From assembly GCF_007677725.1 (NCBI RefSeq), contig NZ_VEDF01000001.1, positions 1 to 64,000 of the forward strand: a DNA stretch of 64,000 bases, written 5' to 3'. Below, in pieces: positions 1 through 10,494 of this stretch. The notes beneath the pieces are model-generated. The model saw nothing but the letters and a program-made list of their open reading frames with translations. It was not told the DNA's origin and searched no databases. The stretch comes from Pseudomonas sp. URMO17WK12:I11. Its GTDB lineage: Bacteria; Pseudomonadota; Gammaproteobacteria; Pseudomonadales; Pseudomonadaceae. Position 1 is the stretch's first letter, and each line of letters begins with the position of its first letter. A program made the translations under genes and the position numbers.

Positions 1-76
1 CAGCGGTAGTTCAGTCGGTTAGAATACCGGCCTGTCACGCCGGGGGTCGCGGGTTCGAGTCCCGTCCGCTGCGCCA
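1..76 (+). tRNA. tRNA-Asp (GTC), first copy, 5' base cut by window edge
   Basis: Identical to the complete copy at 214-290 except that the first G lies just outside the window. Anticodon GTC is at 34-36. The T-arm GGTTCGAGTCC and an encoded CCA end (74-76) are present. The acceptor stem GCAGCGG/CCGCTGC is closed by the missing base. Confidence 0.95.
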
Positions 77-213
77 TCTTCGTTTCAAGGTCCCAAGAAC
101 ACCTTGAAGCACACACAAATGACGCGATCTATGTCGTTTCTTTTGTGCCTGCCCTGGGCTTGTTTGCCACAGGGGAGACCCAAGTTTCAATTGGGCGTAA
201 GCCCGAATGATAC

Positions 214-290
214 GCAGCGGTAGTTCAGTCGGTTAGAATACCGGCCTGTCACGCCGGGGGTCGCGGGTTCGAGTCCCGTCCGCTGCGCCA
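214..290 (+). tRNA. tRNA-Asp (GTC), second copy
   Basis: A complete 77-nt tRNA with anticodon GTC at 248-250, acceptor stem GCAGCGG/CCGCTGC, D-loop TCAGTCGGTTAGA, T-arm GGTTCGAGTCC and encoded CCA. It lies 137 bp after the first copy and is probably co-transcribed with it. A rho-independent terminator follows at 327-354. Confidence 0.98.
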
Positions 291-326
291 TCTTCGCCTC
301 GAGGTCCTTGAACGCCTCGGAGCTAC

Positions 327-354
327 AAAAAAGCGACCTTCGGGTCGCTTTTTT
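327..354 (+). terminator. intrinsic terminator of the tRNA-Asp operon
   Basis: The stem AAAAGCGACC / GGTCGCTTTT closes a TTCG tetraloop, is flanked by A and T runs, and ends in TTTTTT. It sits 36 bp after the second tRNA. Confidence 0.93.
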
Positions 355-481
355 CGTTTCAGCGGTTTGCTTGTTTACCGTTTTACTCGAACCTAACAGC
401 CTCTTCACCGATCTACGGTTCCTGTGACCGGCTGCTGTGTTGCACAATAGGCGCCCTCTCTTGACTCAACCGGAATTCGCA

Positions 482-1342
482 ATGGCCAGATCATCCGTCT
501 TCGCTGCGCTCGGGGTAGCCCTGATGCTGGCAGGCATGACCGGCTGCTCTTCGAAAAAAGCCGCCATCTACGAGCACGAGAACTTCGACGACTCGGGCAC
601 CTACTCGCGCAGCTTCCCGGTGAACGACGCCGGTTCCTGTGAGGCTGCCCGACGCGCCTTGCTCAGCCAGGGCTACATCATCACCAGCAGCGGTCCCAAC
701 CAGGTGGTGGGTAACAAGAGCTTTCAGCAGAACAGCGACAATCACCTGCAGATCAGCTTCAACGTGACATGTGCGCCTGACGTGAACGATGACCAGCGTT
801 CGACCATGTTCGCCAACGCCCTGCAGGACCGCTATGGCCTGAAGAAATCCAATAGCTCGGCAAGTCTGGGGGTTGGCGTGCTTGGCTCGGTCTCGATGCC
901 GATCGGCTCGAGCGACGATTCGATGGTCAAGGTCGCCAGCGAGACCGTGACAGCGGCGCAGTTCTACGACCGCTACTTCGCCTTGGTGGAAAGCTACCTG
1001 CCTAAAGCCCGCAAGGCTGCCAAGGCCAAGGTGGAACAGCCAGCCGCCAAGCCTGAGCAAACCGCGCCCGCGTTGGGCTTGCCTGAGCAGGCGTTGGTCG
1101 CCCCTGCCGCTGCGGCGCCAGCGCTGCAAGCGCCTGCGTCGGCTGAGGCCGTAATGCCAGAGTCGACGTCGGCCACGGCTGGCGCAATGACACCCGCAGC
1201 GTCTGCACCCGCCAGCGAGGCAGGTGCACCGGTGCTCGATGATAGCCAAGGCTCGCAGCCAATCGCCCCGCCAGCGGAAGCGGCGCCAATCGAGGTGCAG
1301 CAGCAAGCCCAGCCATTGGAAGCTACACCTCCAACGCCGTAA
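482..1342 (+). CDS. DUF2242-family lipoprotein
   Basis: A predicted lipoprotein of 286 aa. The N-terminus is a signal peptide with a lipobox-like MTG-Cys, so the lipidated residue would be C22. Residues 25-190 match my recollection of the DUF2242 family, a globular domain with conserved cysteines; the function is unknown. The last ~90 residues are Ala/Pro/Gln-rich and look unstructured, possibly spanning the periplasm. The frame extends upstream to 437, but the added 15 residues precede the signal peptide, so ATG 482 is preferred. A 9-bp hairpin follows at 1372-1395. The gene stands alone, facing the AraC gene. Confidence 0.85.
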   Translation: MARSSVFAALGVALMLAGMTGCSSKKAAIYEHENFDDSGTYSRSFPVNDAGSCEAARRALLSQGYIITSSGPNQVVGNKSFQQNSDNHLQISFNVTCAPDVNDDQRSTMFANALQDRYGLKKSNSSASLGVGVLGSVSMPIGSSDDSMVKVASETVTAAQFYDRYFALVESYLPKARKAAKAKVEQPAAKPEQTAPALGLPEQALVAPAAAAPALQAPASAEAVMPESTSATAGAMTPAASAPASEAGAPVLDDSQGSQPIAPPAEAAPIEVQQQAQPLEATPPTP

Positions 1343-1371
1343 GCAGCTTGCAGCGTTTCCTGGCGCTGAAT

Positions 1372-1395
1372 TGCGCACCTCACCAAAGGTGCGCA
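1372..1395 (+). terminator. hairpin downstream of the DUF2242 gene
   Basis: A perfect 9-bp stem TGCGCACCT / AGGTGCGCA closes loop CACCAA, 30 bp after the stop codon. There is no T-run after it, so it may be an mRNA 3'-end stabiliser rather than a strong intrinsic terminator. Confidence 0.45.
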
Positions 1396-1539
1396 CACGC
1401 TCTGTTACAGACGCACCCGCATAACTTCCTGAACGCCTGCTACGTTTACCACTCATAAGCTTGTCATCATCGCTTCACACGCCACCCCTAGGCTCAAGCG
1501 ATGACGATTGAAGATCAATGAGAAACAGGACGCAGGGCT

Positions 1540-1626
1540 ATGGACGACTATCAGGAAGAGCTGCTCGAATTTCAGGCTTACGAGCTGGACCCACCGGAGC
1601 CGGCTGAAGACGCCACCGAGCTTTGA
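1540..1626 (+). CDS. 28-codon acidic small ORF overlapping the AraC gene end
   Basis: The reading frame starts MDDYQEELLEFQAY and ends DATEL, with 10 Asp/Glu and no Lys or Arg. The upstream AGGACGCAGGG is a fair ribosome binding site. Its last 49 bp lie antisense to the 3' end of the AraC gene, whose C-terminal tail (QSSVASSAGSGGSSS) is low complexity and looks like a by-product of this overlap. I have a vague memory of similar short acidic ORFs in other Pseudomonas genomes but cannot verify it. Function unknown. It may be non-coding. Confidence 0.5.
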   Translation: MDDYQEELLEFQAYELDPPEPAEDATEL

Positions 1627-2663
1627 CCCTCTCGCCGCTGGCTGCGGCGAAACTCCCCCGGTGTGAGGCTGGTCCAGCGCTTGAATGCGCGCTGGAAGGC
1701 CTCGGCCGATGCAAACCCTAACAAATAGGCGATCTCGCCGAACGCCAGCTCCGTATCGCGGATGTAGGTCTCGGCGAGATCGCGTCGCGTGTCGTTGAGC
1801 AGGTCGCGAAAACGCGTGCCTTCTTCGGCCAGTTTGCGCCGCAAGGTCCAGGGCGGCAGTTGCAGGCGCAGAGCGACTTCTTCGAGGTCCGGCTCGCGCC
1901 CACCGCTGAGCAGCGGGCCGAGCAGGTGAGTGATGCGCTCGCCCACGCTGCGCACGCGGGTGCGTTGCGACAGCTCGCTTTCGCAGAGCTGCAGCAAATG
2001 CTGGTAGGTGCTCGGGCAATGTTGCGGGTTGTTCAGTGACAGGGTGGCGCGGCTCAAGCGCAAGCGGTTGGCCTCGGCGCCGAACTGTACGGGGGAGGTA
2101 CACAGTGGCTGGTAATCGTCGGCGTAGGCGGGGGCGGTGAATTCCACCTCGAGCCGTTCGGCGAGCACCGGGCGATCGACCATCGCCGTGAGTTGCGCCA
2201 ACCAACCTGACAGCAGCGAATCGACCACGAAGCGGTTGTAGGCGTTGTAAGGGCTGATCGAATAGAACGCCAGCCAGGCGCCGTGAGCGTCTTCCTGGTA
2301 GCGAGAATGGCCCCGGTAGTTGGCGGCATACAGCGCCTCGAAGCGCAATAGCGTGCGCGCTGCCTCGCCCAGGGTTGGCGCCTGGGCAGCGGCGACGCCG
2401 GCAAGGCCTGCCTGCGACAGCAGGCTCCAGCGCCCCATGCGCAGCCCTAGCGCAGGCTCTGCGCAGAGCTCGATGGCCGCGTGGCCCAGATGCATGTAGC
2501 GTGGAATCGACAAGCGCGCACCCGCTTCGGCCAAGCGCGCCTCATTCAGGCCATAGCGCGTAAGCAGCGGCGCTGGATCGTGGCCCAGTTCGCGCAAAGC
2601 CTGGGCCAGCGGTTGGACAAAGCCTACCGACAGCTCGCCGAGGCGCACGCGCGGGCGGCTCAT
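1578..2663 (-). CDS. AraC-family transcriptional regulator (OruR-like)
   Basis: A DNA-binding regulator of 361 aa. Residues 1-220 resemble the Arabinose_bd/OruR-type ligand domain (LSQAGLAGVAAAQAPTLGEA). Residues ~240-345 form the double helix-turn-helix, with LEEVALRLQLPPWTLRRKL and FGEIAYLLGFASAEAFQRAF followed by WTSLTPGEFRR. ATG 2663 lies 2 bp after the stop of the nitrilase-fold gene; a GTG at 2675 would overlap it. The two genes are surely one operon, so the regulator may control that neighbour or the divergent fadH. The effector is unknown. The last ~15 residues are low complexity and overlap the small ORF at 1540-1626. Confidence 0.88.
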   Translation of the reverse strand: MSRPRVRLGELSVGFVQPLAQALRELGHDPAPLLTRYGLNEARLAEAGARLSIPRYMHLGHAAIELCAEPALGLRMGRWSLLSQAGLAGVAAAQAPTLGEAARTLLRFEALYAANYRGHSRYQEDAHGAWLAFYSISPYNAYNRFVVDSLLSGWLAQLTAMVDRPVLAERLEVEFTAPAYADDYQPLCTSPVQFGAEANRLRLSRATLSLNNPQHCPSTYQHLLQLCESELSQRTRVRSVGERITHLLGPLLSGGREPDLEEVALRLQLPPWTLRRKLAEEGTRFRDLLNDTRRDLAETYIRDTELAFGEIAYLLGFASAEAFQRAFKRWTSLTPGEFRRSQRREGQSSVASSAGSGGSSS

Positions 2664-2665
2664 GC

Positions 2666-3784
2666 CTACAGCCACACATTCAATAGACGGGCGCCGGGGC
2701 TAGGCGGCCCAGCCAGCAGTTCACCGCCCTGGTGAGCGAAACCCTGTCCGTCGCCGGCCTGTTCCCAGAATTGCCCGCGCATGAACACGCTCACGCTGCT
2801 GACACCAGCAGCCACAGGCTGAGTCAGCTGTTGCCAAGCCGTCTGCTCATCGACCTGGCCGCGCGCAAGCGGCAGGAGCTGCGCCGCATCCTGGTGGCGA
2901 TTGCCTCGCCACGGTGCCGCCCAGCTATGCTTGCCGCTGAGAAATACGGGATTGACGATCAGTTGCGCCTGCTGCTGCTCAAGCTGACGCTGATTCTGTG
3001 GATACCAACTGTCACTGCCGATCAATACACCCAGGCGCCCGGCCGGGGTCTGCAGCACTTGCAATGGGGCCTGGCGGCCGTGATGCACATAGCGGCGCAC
3101 CTCGCTGTCCGGGTACTGCTGGCGCTGCGGCTGGCCCAGCACCGAGCCATCGCCTGCGAACACCAGGCTGCTGTTGAACAGCGGCCCGCGCCCGACGCGC
3201 AGCACGCCGTGTTCGACATACGGCGCCGGTAACACGATGGAGCCGGCTACCAGGGTCACGCCGAACTCTTTGGCCAGGCCGCCGAACACCTCCTGGTAGT
3301 CGCTGGCCATCTGCTCGGCCTTCATGCGCAGGTGGGCATCGGCGCGGCGGTCATCGCCGGTGGCAGCGAGCATCGCCAGGCCATAGCGCAGCGGGTTGCT
3401 CAGTTCCAGCCACTGTTCGGCCTCGCGGCTACGGGTGACCTGGTACAGGGCGTTCTTCTCACCACGCGCCCACAGCCAGGTGCCGATGTGCTCCGGGAGC
3501 ACCACGACCGTTCGTGGCCCCACCAGGCCCTGCTCACGAGCCTGTTGCAGGTAGGCGGACAACTTGCGGTGCAGGCGCTGCAGGTTTTGGTAATCGCTTG
3601 GGAACAACAGCGGCTCCACGCCCAACACGTTGCCATGCTCGCCTGGGGCGCCGTGGTTGAGCGCCAGCTCGATGCGCAAGTCGGAAAGGTAGTGGCCTTC
3701 TGGGCGCTGTTGGGTCCAGAAGCCGTAGCCGCAGAGCGCGGCGATCATCACCAGCGCCAGCGCGCTTGCCAGTAGTTTTCGCAT
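2666..3784 (-). CDS. membrane-anchored nitrilase-superfamily homologue lacking catalytic Cys and Lys
   Basis: A protein of 372 aa with an N-terminal signal or anchor helix (residues 4-22), so the domain is probably periplasmic. The carbon-nitrogen hydrolase fold is indicated by VVVLPEH with the catalytic-type Glu at E98, the SIVLP strand, and VLIGSDSWYP at 253-262. In active members that last segment reads I-C-x-D-x-x-(F/Y)-P; here the Cys position is Gly256. The Lys-bearing segment (usually Y-x-K-x-H-L) reads QPQRQQYP, and there is no lysine between 173 and 270. Two of the three catalytic residues are therefore missing. It leads the operon with the AraC gene and is divergent from fadH. It may be a ligand-binding pseudoenzyme. 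Confidence 0.8.
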   Translation of the reverse strand: MRKLLASALALVMIAALCGYGFWTQQRPEGHYLSDLRIELALNHGAPGEHGNVLGVEPLLFPSDYQNLQRLHRKLSAYLQQAREQGLVGPRTVVVLPEHIGTWLWARGEKNALYQVTRSREAEQWLELSNPLRYGLAMLAATGDDRRADAHLRMKAEQMASDYQEVFGGLAKEFGVTLVAGSIVLPAPYVEHGVLRVGRGPLFNSSLVFAGDGSVLGQPQRQQYPDSEVRRYVHHGRQAPLQVLQTPAGRLGVLIGSDSWYPQNQRQLEQQQAQLIVNPVFLSGKHSWAAPWRGNRHQDAAQLLPLARGQVDEQTAWQQLTQPVAAGVSSVSVFMRGQFWEQAGDGQGFAHQGGELLAGPPSPGARLLNVWL

Positions 3785-3872
3785 GTAGCGGTGCAGCGCC
3801 TTGGCAACAAAGATTTTCTAGGGTAGTCCGGCTGTACGCCAGGATCAATAAGTTGTCAGTTTCGATCATTGA

Positions 3873-6005
<2,133 letters not shown>

Positions 6006-6051
6006 GCGCGACGCCATAGGGCCTGCAGCAGTTGTCGGGTAAGCTTGGGCG

Positions 6052-6951
6052 ATGCGCACTTCATTCCTGACCCTCCCGCAGGCACCTCTGCAAGCTTTCA
6101 GGCTGCCCTGGCTTGCCGCCGCGCAAGTCGAGGCGGCCATCTTGCGCCTGGACCTGATCGACCCGCTGATCAGCGGCAACAAGTGGTTCAAGTTGCGCGG
6201 TCACCTGGCGCACGCCCACGCCAACCGGGCGCCGGGCCTGATCAGCCTGGGCGGCAATCACTCCAATCACCTGCACGCCCTGGCCGGCGCCGGCAAGCGC
6301 TTCGGTTTCGCGACCGCAGGGCTGCTGCGTGGCGAGCCACACGACACACCGACGGTGCGTGATCTGCAGCGTCTGGGCATGACCCTGCACTGGTTGGGTT
6401 ATGGCGGCTACCGGGCGCGGCACCAGGCGGATTTCTGGTCACCGTGGCAAGCGCGCTATCCGGGCTGGCAGTGCATTCCCGAAGGCGGTGGCACGGCCGA
6501 TGGGGTCCAAGGCTGTGCATCGATCGTCGAGCAGGCACAGGCGCAGCTTGCGGCATTGGGCTGGGCGGACTACGACGCCTGGTGGCTGGCAGCCGGCACC
6601 GGCACTACCCTGGCCGGGCTGGTAGTGGCCGAGGCCGGGGCGCACGCCGTGCATGGCGCGCTGGCGGTGCCGCGCGGGCACGGGGTAGGGCAGACTGTCG
6701 AGCAGCTTGCCGGCTCCGTCGGTTACCAATTGCACGACGCCTGTCGTGGCGGCTTTGGCAGATTCGATGACGAACTACTGGCCTTCGTCGCGCGCAGCGA
6801 GCGACACAGCGGCGTGCCGCTGGAGGCGCTGTACACTGGCAAAGCCTTGCTCGCGCTGCACGAACAGGTCGAAGCCGGGGCGTTCGCGCCAGGCACCCGG
6901 CTGATCTTTCTGCACACCGGCGGGCTGCAAGGGCGTCGCGGCTACTTGTAG
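6052..6951 (+). CDS. PLP-dependent ACC deaminase/D-cysteine desulfhydrase family protein
   Basis: A 299-aa enzyme of the fold-type II PLP family containing 1-aminocyclopropane-1-carboxylate deaminase and D-cysteine desulfhydrase. SGNKWFKL at 41-48 holds the PLP lysine (K47 by analogy with GNKxRKL). SLGGNHSNH (~64-72) is the conserved serine/asparagine loop, and AGTGTTLAGL binds phosphate. The sequence cannot tell the two activities apart. It follows fadH by 46 bp with no terminator, so co-transcription is possible. Its last 10 bp overlap tail to tail with cytochrome b561. Confidence 0.85.
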   Translation: MRTSFLTLPQAPLQAFRLPWLAAAQVEAAILRLDLIDPLISGNKWFKLRGHLAHAHANRAPGLISLGGNHSNHLHALAGAGKRFGFATAGLLRGEPHDTPTVRDLQRLGMTLHWLGYGGYRARHQADFWSPWQARYPGWQCIPEGGGTADGVQGCASIVEQAQAQLAALGWADYDAWWLAAGTGTTLAGLVVAEAGAHAVHGALAVPRGHGVGQTVEQLAGSVGYQLHDACRGGFGRFDDELLAFVARSERHSGVPLEALYTGKALLALHEQVEAGAFAPGTRLIFLHTGGLQGRRGYL

Positions 6952-7487
6952 GGCAGCATGCGCAGCAGTGTGTTGTCGCGCCGCACATAGTGGTGGTAGA
7001 GCCCGCCGATAACGTGCAGGCCGATCAACCAGTAGCCCCAGGTGGCGATCCGTTCGTGCCAGCCCTTGATGAACTTGGCCAAGTCCGGGTCGGGCGCGAT
7101 CAGGTGCGGCAGTTCCAGGCCGTAGAACGGCACTGGCTTGTCGGCGGCGCTTAGAATCGACCAGCCGGCCAGGGGCAAGCCGATCATCAGCAGGTACAAG
7201 GCCAGGTGCACAAGATGCGCAAGGCCGGTCTGCCAGGCCGGCGGGCGCGGCACGATCGGTGGTGTCGGGCGGCTCAGGCGCACCGCCAGGCGCAGCCATA
7301 CCAGGACGAAGACGCTCAGCCCAAGCATGAAGTGCAAGTCTTTCATCAGGTTGCGTTCAGCGCTGTCCTTGGGAAACACGCCGCGAAGTTCGATGCAGGC
7401 GTATACGGCGGCGAGCAGCACCAGCATCAGCCAGTGCAAGGCGATCGACAAGCGTGCGTAATGGGGCGTTGAGGTCGACAAGACCAT
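6942..7487 (-). CDS. cytochrome b561-family protein
   Basis: An inner-membrane di-haem b-type cytochrome of 181 aa with four transmembrane segments. Candidate haem ligands are H18 (IALHWLM), H52 (DLHFMLG), and the pair in GLHVIGGLYHHYV near the C-terminus. Family members are thought to pass electrons from quinol, some acting on superoxide; the partner is not visible here. It is a single gene converging on the PLP enzyme with a 10-bp overlap. The 123 bp upstream hold no other gene. Confidence 0.9.
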   Translation of the reverse strand: MVLSTSTPHYARLSIALHWLMLVLLAAVYACIELRGVFPKDSAERNLMKDLHFMLGLSVFVLVWLRLAVRLSRPTPPIVPRPPAWQTGLAHLVHLALYLLMIGLPLAGWSILSAADKPVPFYGLELPHLIAPDPDLAKFIKGWHERIATWGYWLIGLHVIGGLYHHYVRRDNTLLRMLPYK

Positions 7488-7610
7488 GGCTGTTCCTCGT
7501 CATCAGGTCGAAGTGGCGCTCTGGGGGCGCTGTTCCTTAACTGTAAGCGCTTTGGCGATGCGCGTTTTGCTCCAGGTCGATGAAAGGGGTTTCGCTGACC
7601 CAGGGCCACC

Positions 7611-8546
7611 TCAACGCTCGGGCAGATGCGGCCACCGATCGGCGACCAGGAACACCCGCTCGACTTCCTGCCAGGCACCGCTGCCGTCCGGCTCGAGCCT
7701 GGCCAGCAACTGCGCCGGCGCCTGCGCATCGAGCGCTGCCAGCCAGGCCTGGAACTGCCCCGCGCTCCAGGATTGGCCTGCCTCGACACGCGCCGGTGCC
7801 AGCCAGGCGTGCCGCGCTAACGGCTGCCATCGCTGCTGCCCGGTCACCGGCCAGTCGCGTCGGCGTATCCAGCGCCCGCGCAGGTGTGCAGGGTTGGCGC
7901 CTGTCGGACTGTCACTGTGGCCTGGCCAGGGGTAGAACAGGTAGCCCGCGAGCCACAGGTGCGCCTGCACCGGGCCTACGCCCAAGGCCGCCAGCGCCTG
8001 GGCACCGTCGCTGGCGGCCGACATCGGCAGTTGGTGACCGCTCAGGTGCGCAAGCTTGCTGCCCAGGCGGTCCTCGCAGCCTGGCCCCAGCCACTGCGCA
8101 GGGTCGCGTGCAGCCTGACTGACCGGGCCCAGGTACAGCTTGATGGCCAATTCCAGATGATGGGTGCCGTGCGCGTCTTGCAGCACGATATCCAACTCGC
8201 CCAGGGTGCGCCCGCCTGCCCGGATGGCCAGGTTCGAGGCCAGCAGCTCGACGCCCGGCGCATGCTGCAAGGCAAACTGCCAAAGGCTCTCGTAATACAG
8301 CCCCAGACGGCGACTGGTGCGTGTTGCCAGCCATTGCTGCAGTGCCCGGTCGTCGCCGTCGAGCGCTTGCAGCCAGGCCTGCAAGCGCTGCGGGTCGTCG
8401 GCCCAGGCGCTGCCTGCCAGGGGGTGACGCTGGGGGCACGGCGGGGCGCTCAGCAGCGGCGGCGACAGCAGCGTCCAGGCCAGGTCACGCACGGCGGGGC
8501 TGCTCAGCTGGCGTGGCAGCGTGTGGAGTTCGGCAAAAGGCGTCAT
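7611..8546 (-). CDS. DUF1853 family protein
   Basis: A 311-aa protein of the uncharacterised DUF1853 family, recognised from SRRLGLYYESLWQFAL and GELDIVLQD followed by HHLELAIKLYLG. The last two segments (about residues 115-140) have the order G-E-x-D-hhh then E-x-x-x-K on adjacent strands, reminiscent of PD-(D/E)xK nuclease cores. This is an inference from motif spacing only; no activity is known to me. It is divergent from nadK with an 86-bp shared promoter region. Confidence 0.85.
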   Translation of the reverse strand: MTPFAELHTLPRQLSSPAVRDLAWTLLSPPLLSAPPCPQRHPLAGSAWADDPQRLQAWLQALDGDDRALQQWLATRTSRRLGLYYESLWQFALQHAPGVELLASNLAIRAGGRTLGELDIVLQDAHGTHHLELAIKLYLGPVSQAARDPAQWLGPGCEDRLGSKLAHLSGHQLPMSAASDGAQALAALGVGPVQAHLWLAGYLFYPWPGHSDSPTGANPAHLRGRWIRRRDWPVTGQQRWQPLARHAWLAPARVEAGQSWSAGQFQAWLAALDAQAPAQLLARLEPDGSGAWQEVERVFLVADRWPHLPER

Positions 8547-8564
8547 GCTGCGAGCATAGCCGGT

Positions 8565-8593
8565 TTGCCGCTGCCCGGCGGTTTCGCCATAAT
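8565..8593 (+). promoter_or_regulatory. candidate sigma-70 promoter of nadK
   Basis: A -35 TTGCCG (8565-8570), a 17-bp spacer and a -10 CATAAT (8588-8593) end 39 bp before the nadK start. Spacing is ideal; the hexamers match consensus at 4/6 and 5/6. Confidence 0.5.
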
Positions 8594-8632
8594 CGCGCCA
8601 TAGTCACCGCCGCAACGCTTTGCAGGAGCCCC

Positions 8633-9523
8633 ATGGAGCAATTTCGCAATATCGGTATCATCGGCCGCCTTGGCAGCTCCCAGGTGCTCGACACCATTCG
8701 CCGACTGAAAAAATTCCTCCTCGAACGCCACCTGCACGTGATCCTCGAGGACACCATCGCCGAAGTGCTGCCTGGCCACGGCCTGCAGACATCGACGCGC
8801 AAGCTGCTGGGCGAAGTCTGTGACCTGGTCATCGTGGTCGGCGGCGACGGCAGCCTGCTCGGTGCCGCTCGCGCCTTGGCCCGGCACAACGTGCCGGTGT
8901 TGGGGATCAACCGCGGCAACCTGGGCTTTCTCACCGACATCCGTCCGGATGAGTTGGAACAGAAAGTCGCCGAGGTGCTGGACGGCCACTACCTGGTGGA
9001 AAACCGCTTCCTGTTGCAGGCCGAAGTGCGGCGTCATCATGAGGCCATCGGCCAGGGCGATGCGCTCAACGACGTCGTTCTGCACCCCGGCAAATCGACG
9101 CGCATGATTGAATTCGAGATCTACATCGACGGCCAGTTCGTCTGCAGTCAGAAGGCCGACGGCCTGATCGTCGCTACCCCGACCGGCTCCACTGCCTACG
9201 CCCTGTCGGCTGGCGGCCCGATCATGCATCCCAAGCTCGATGCCATCGTCATCGTGCCGATGTACCCGCACACCCTCTCGGGCCGCCCGATCGTGGTCGA
9301 TGGCAACAGCGAGCTGAAGATCGTGGTGGCCAAGGACCTGCAGATCTACCCGCAAGTGTCCTGCGATGGCCAGAACCACTTCACCTGTGCGCCTGGCGAC
9401 ACCATCACGGTGAGCAAGAAGCCGCAGAAGCTGCGCTTGATCCACCCGCTGGACCATAACTACTACGAGGTGTGCCGCACCAAGCTCGGCTGGGGCAGCC
9501 GCCTGGGCGGCAGGGACGACTGA
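8633..9523 (+). CDS. nadK: NAD kinase
   Basis: Phosphorylates NAD to NADP with ATP, the only route to NADP in most bacteria. It is 296 aa, the expected length. GGDGS at 70-74 holds the catalytic Asp; NRGNLGFLTD and GSTAYALSAGGPI are the signature NAD-binding loops. ATG 8633 has an AGGAG site 5 bp upstream; the frame is open further upstream but without family similarity. It is the first gene of a tightly packed run: the next start overlaps this stop (TGATG), pointing to translational coupling. Confidence 0.97.
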   Translation: MEQFRNIGIIGRLGSSQVLDTIRRLKKFLLERHLHVILEDTIAEVLPGHGLQTSTRKLLGEVCDLVIVVGGDGSLLGAARALARHNVPVLGINRGNLGFLTDIRPDELEQKVAEVLDGHYLVENRFLLQAEVRRHHEAIGQGDALNDVVLHPGKSTRMIEFEIYIDGQFVCSQKADGLIVATPTGSTAYALSAGGPIMHPKLDAIVIVPMYPHTLSGRPIVVDGNSELKIVVAKDLQIYPQVSCDGQNHFTCAPGDTITVSKKPQKLRLIHPLDHNYYEVCRTKLGWGSRLGGRDD

Positions 9524-10494
9524 TGCTCGATCCGGCGCGTAGTTTCGACATCATCGGCGACGTGCACGGTTGCGCACAGACCCTCGAACGCCTGCTCGAC
9601 GCCCTGGGCTACCAACGCATCAAGGGCGTATGGCGTCATCCGCGGCGCCAGGCGCTGTTTCTTGGCGACATCGTCGACCGTGGCCCGCGCATCCGCGAGG
9701 CCCTGCACATCGTGCACGACATGGTCGAAGACGGGCAGGCGTTCTGCATCATGGGCAATCATGAATACAACGCCCTGGGTTGGGTCACCCCAGCCTTGCC
9801 CGGCAGCGGCAAGTCGTTCGTGCGCGAGCACACGCCACGCCACGCCCGCCTGATCGACGAGACCCTCACGCAGTTCGCCCAGCACCCTGCGGACTGGCAT
9901 GACTTCGTGCAATGGTTCTTCGAGCTGCCCCTGTTCCTTGACGCAGGTCGCTTTCGCCTGGTCCACGCCTGCTGGGACAAGCAACTGATCGAGCCGCTGC
10001 GTCAGCAGTATCCAGACGGGCGCATCGACGCGCACTTCCTGCAGGCCTCGGCGGTCTCCGGCAGTTTCGCTGCGAACGTGTGCAACCGCTTGCTGCGCGG
10101 CACCGACATGCGCCTGCCCGATGGCCTGACCCTGACCGGGGGCGACGGGCTGACGCGCGCGTTCTTCCGTACCAAGTTCTGGGAAGACGATCCGCAGACT
10201 TACGGCGATATCGTCTTCCAGCCCGATGCGTTACCCGACGACGTCGCCCGTACCCCGCTGAGCCATACCGAGAAAAATGCCTTGTTGCGCTACGCCGAGG
10301 ACGAGCCGCTGCTGTTCGTCGGCCATTATTGGCGCAGCGGGCGTCCGGCGCCGATCCGCGCGAACCTCGCCTGCCTGGACTACAGCGCCGTGCTGTACGG
10401 CAAGCTGGCAGCCTATCGGCTGGATCATGAAACCTGCATCGACCCGCGCAAGTTCGTCTGGGTCGATGTCGAACGCCCGCAGGCCAATCCATGA
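9523..10494 (+). CDS. calcineurin-like metallophosphoesterase
   Basis: A 323-aa predicted two-metal phosphoesterase. Motifs in order: GDVHG (12-16), GDIVDRG (48-54), GNHE (78-81), plus a late H near LFVGHYW. This resembles the PrpE/diadenosine tetraphosphatase-like serine phosphatase group; the substrate is unknown. The start codon shares one base with the nadK stop and the rhomboid ATG overlaps this stop (ATGA), so the three genes are translationally coupled. That suggests a housekeeping link to nucleotide or membrane quality control, but does not prove one. Confidence 0.88.
   Translation: MLDPARSFDIIGDVHGCAQTLERLLDALGYQRIKGVWRHPRRQALFLGDIVDRGPRIREALHIVHDMVEDGQAFCIMGNHEYNALGWVTPALPGSGKSFVREHTPRHARLIDETLTQFAQHPADWHDFVQWFFELPLFLDAGRFRLVHACWDKQLIEPLRQQYPDGRIDAHFLQASAVSGSFAANVCNRLLRGTDMRLPDGLTLTGGDGLTRAFFRTKFWEDDPQTYGDIVFQPDALPDDVARTPLSHTEKNALLRYAEDEPLLFVGHYWRSGRPAPIRANLACLDYSAVLYGKLAAYRLDHETCIDPRKFVWVDVERPQANP

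Noticed and set aside
187..447. 86-codon minus-strand ORF containing GLEPATPGVTGRYSNRLNY
   Set aside because: This is the antisense of the tRNA-Asp gene and its terminator, a well-known spurious protein in databases; no ribosome site and no independent support.
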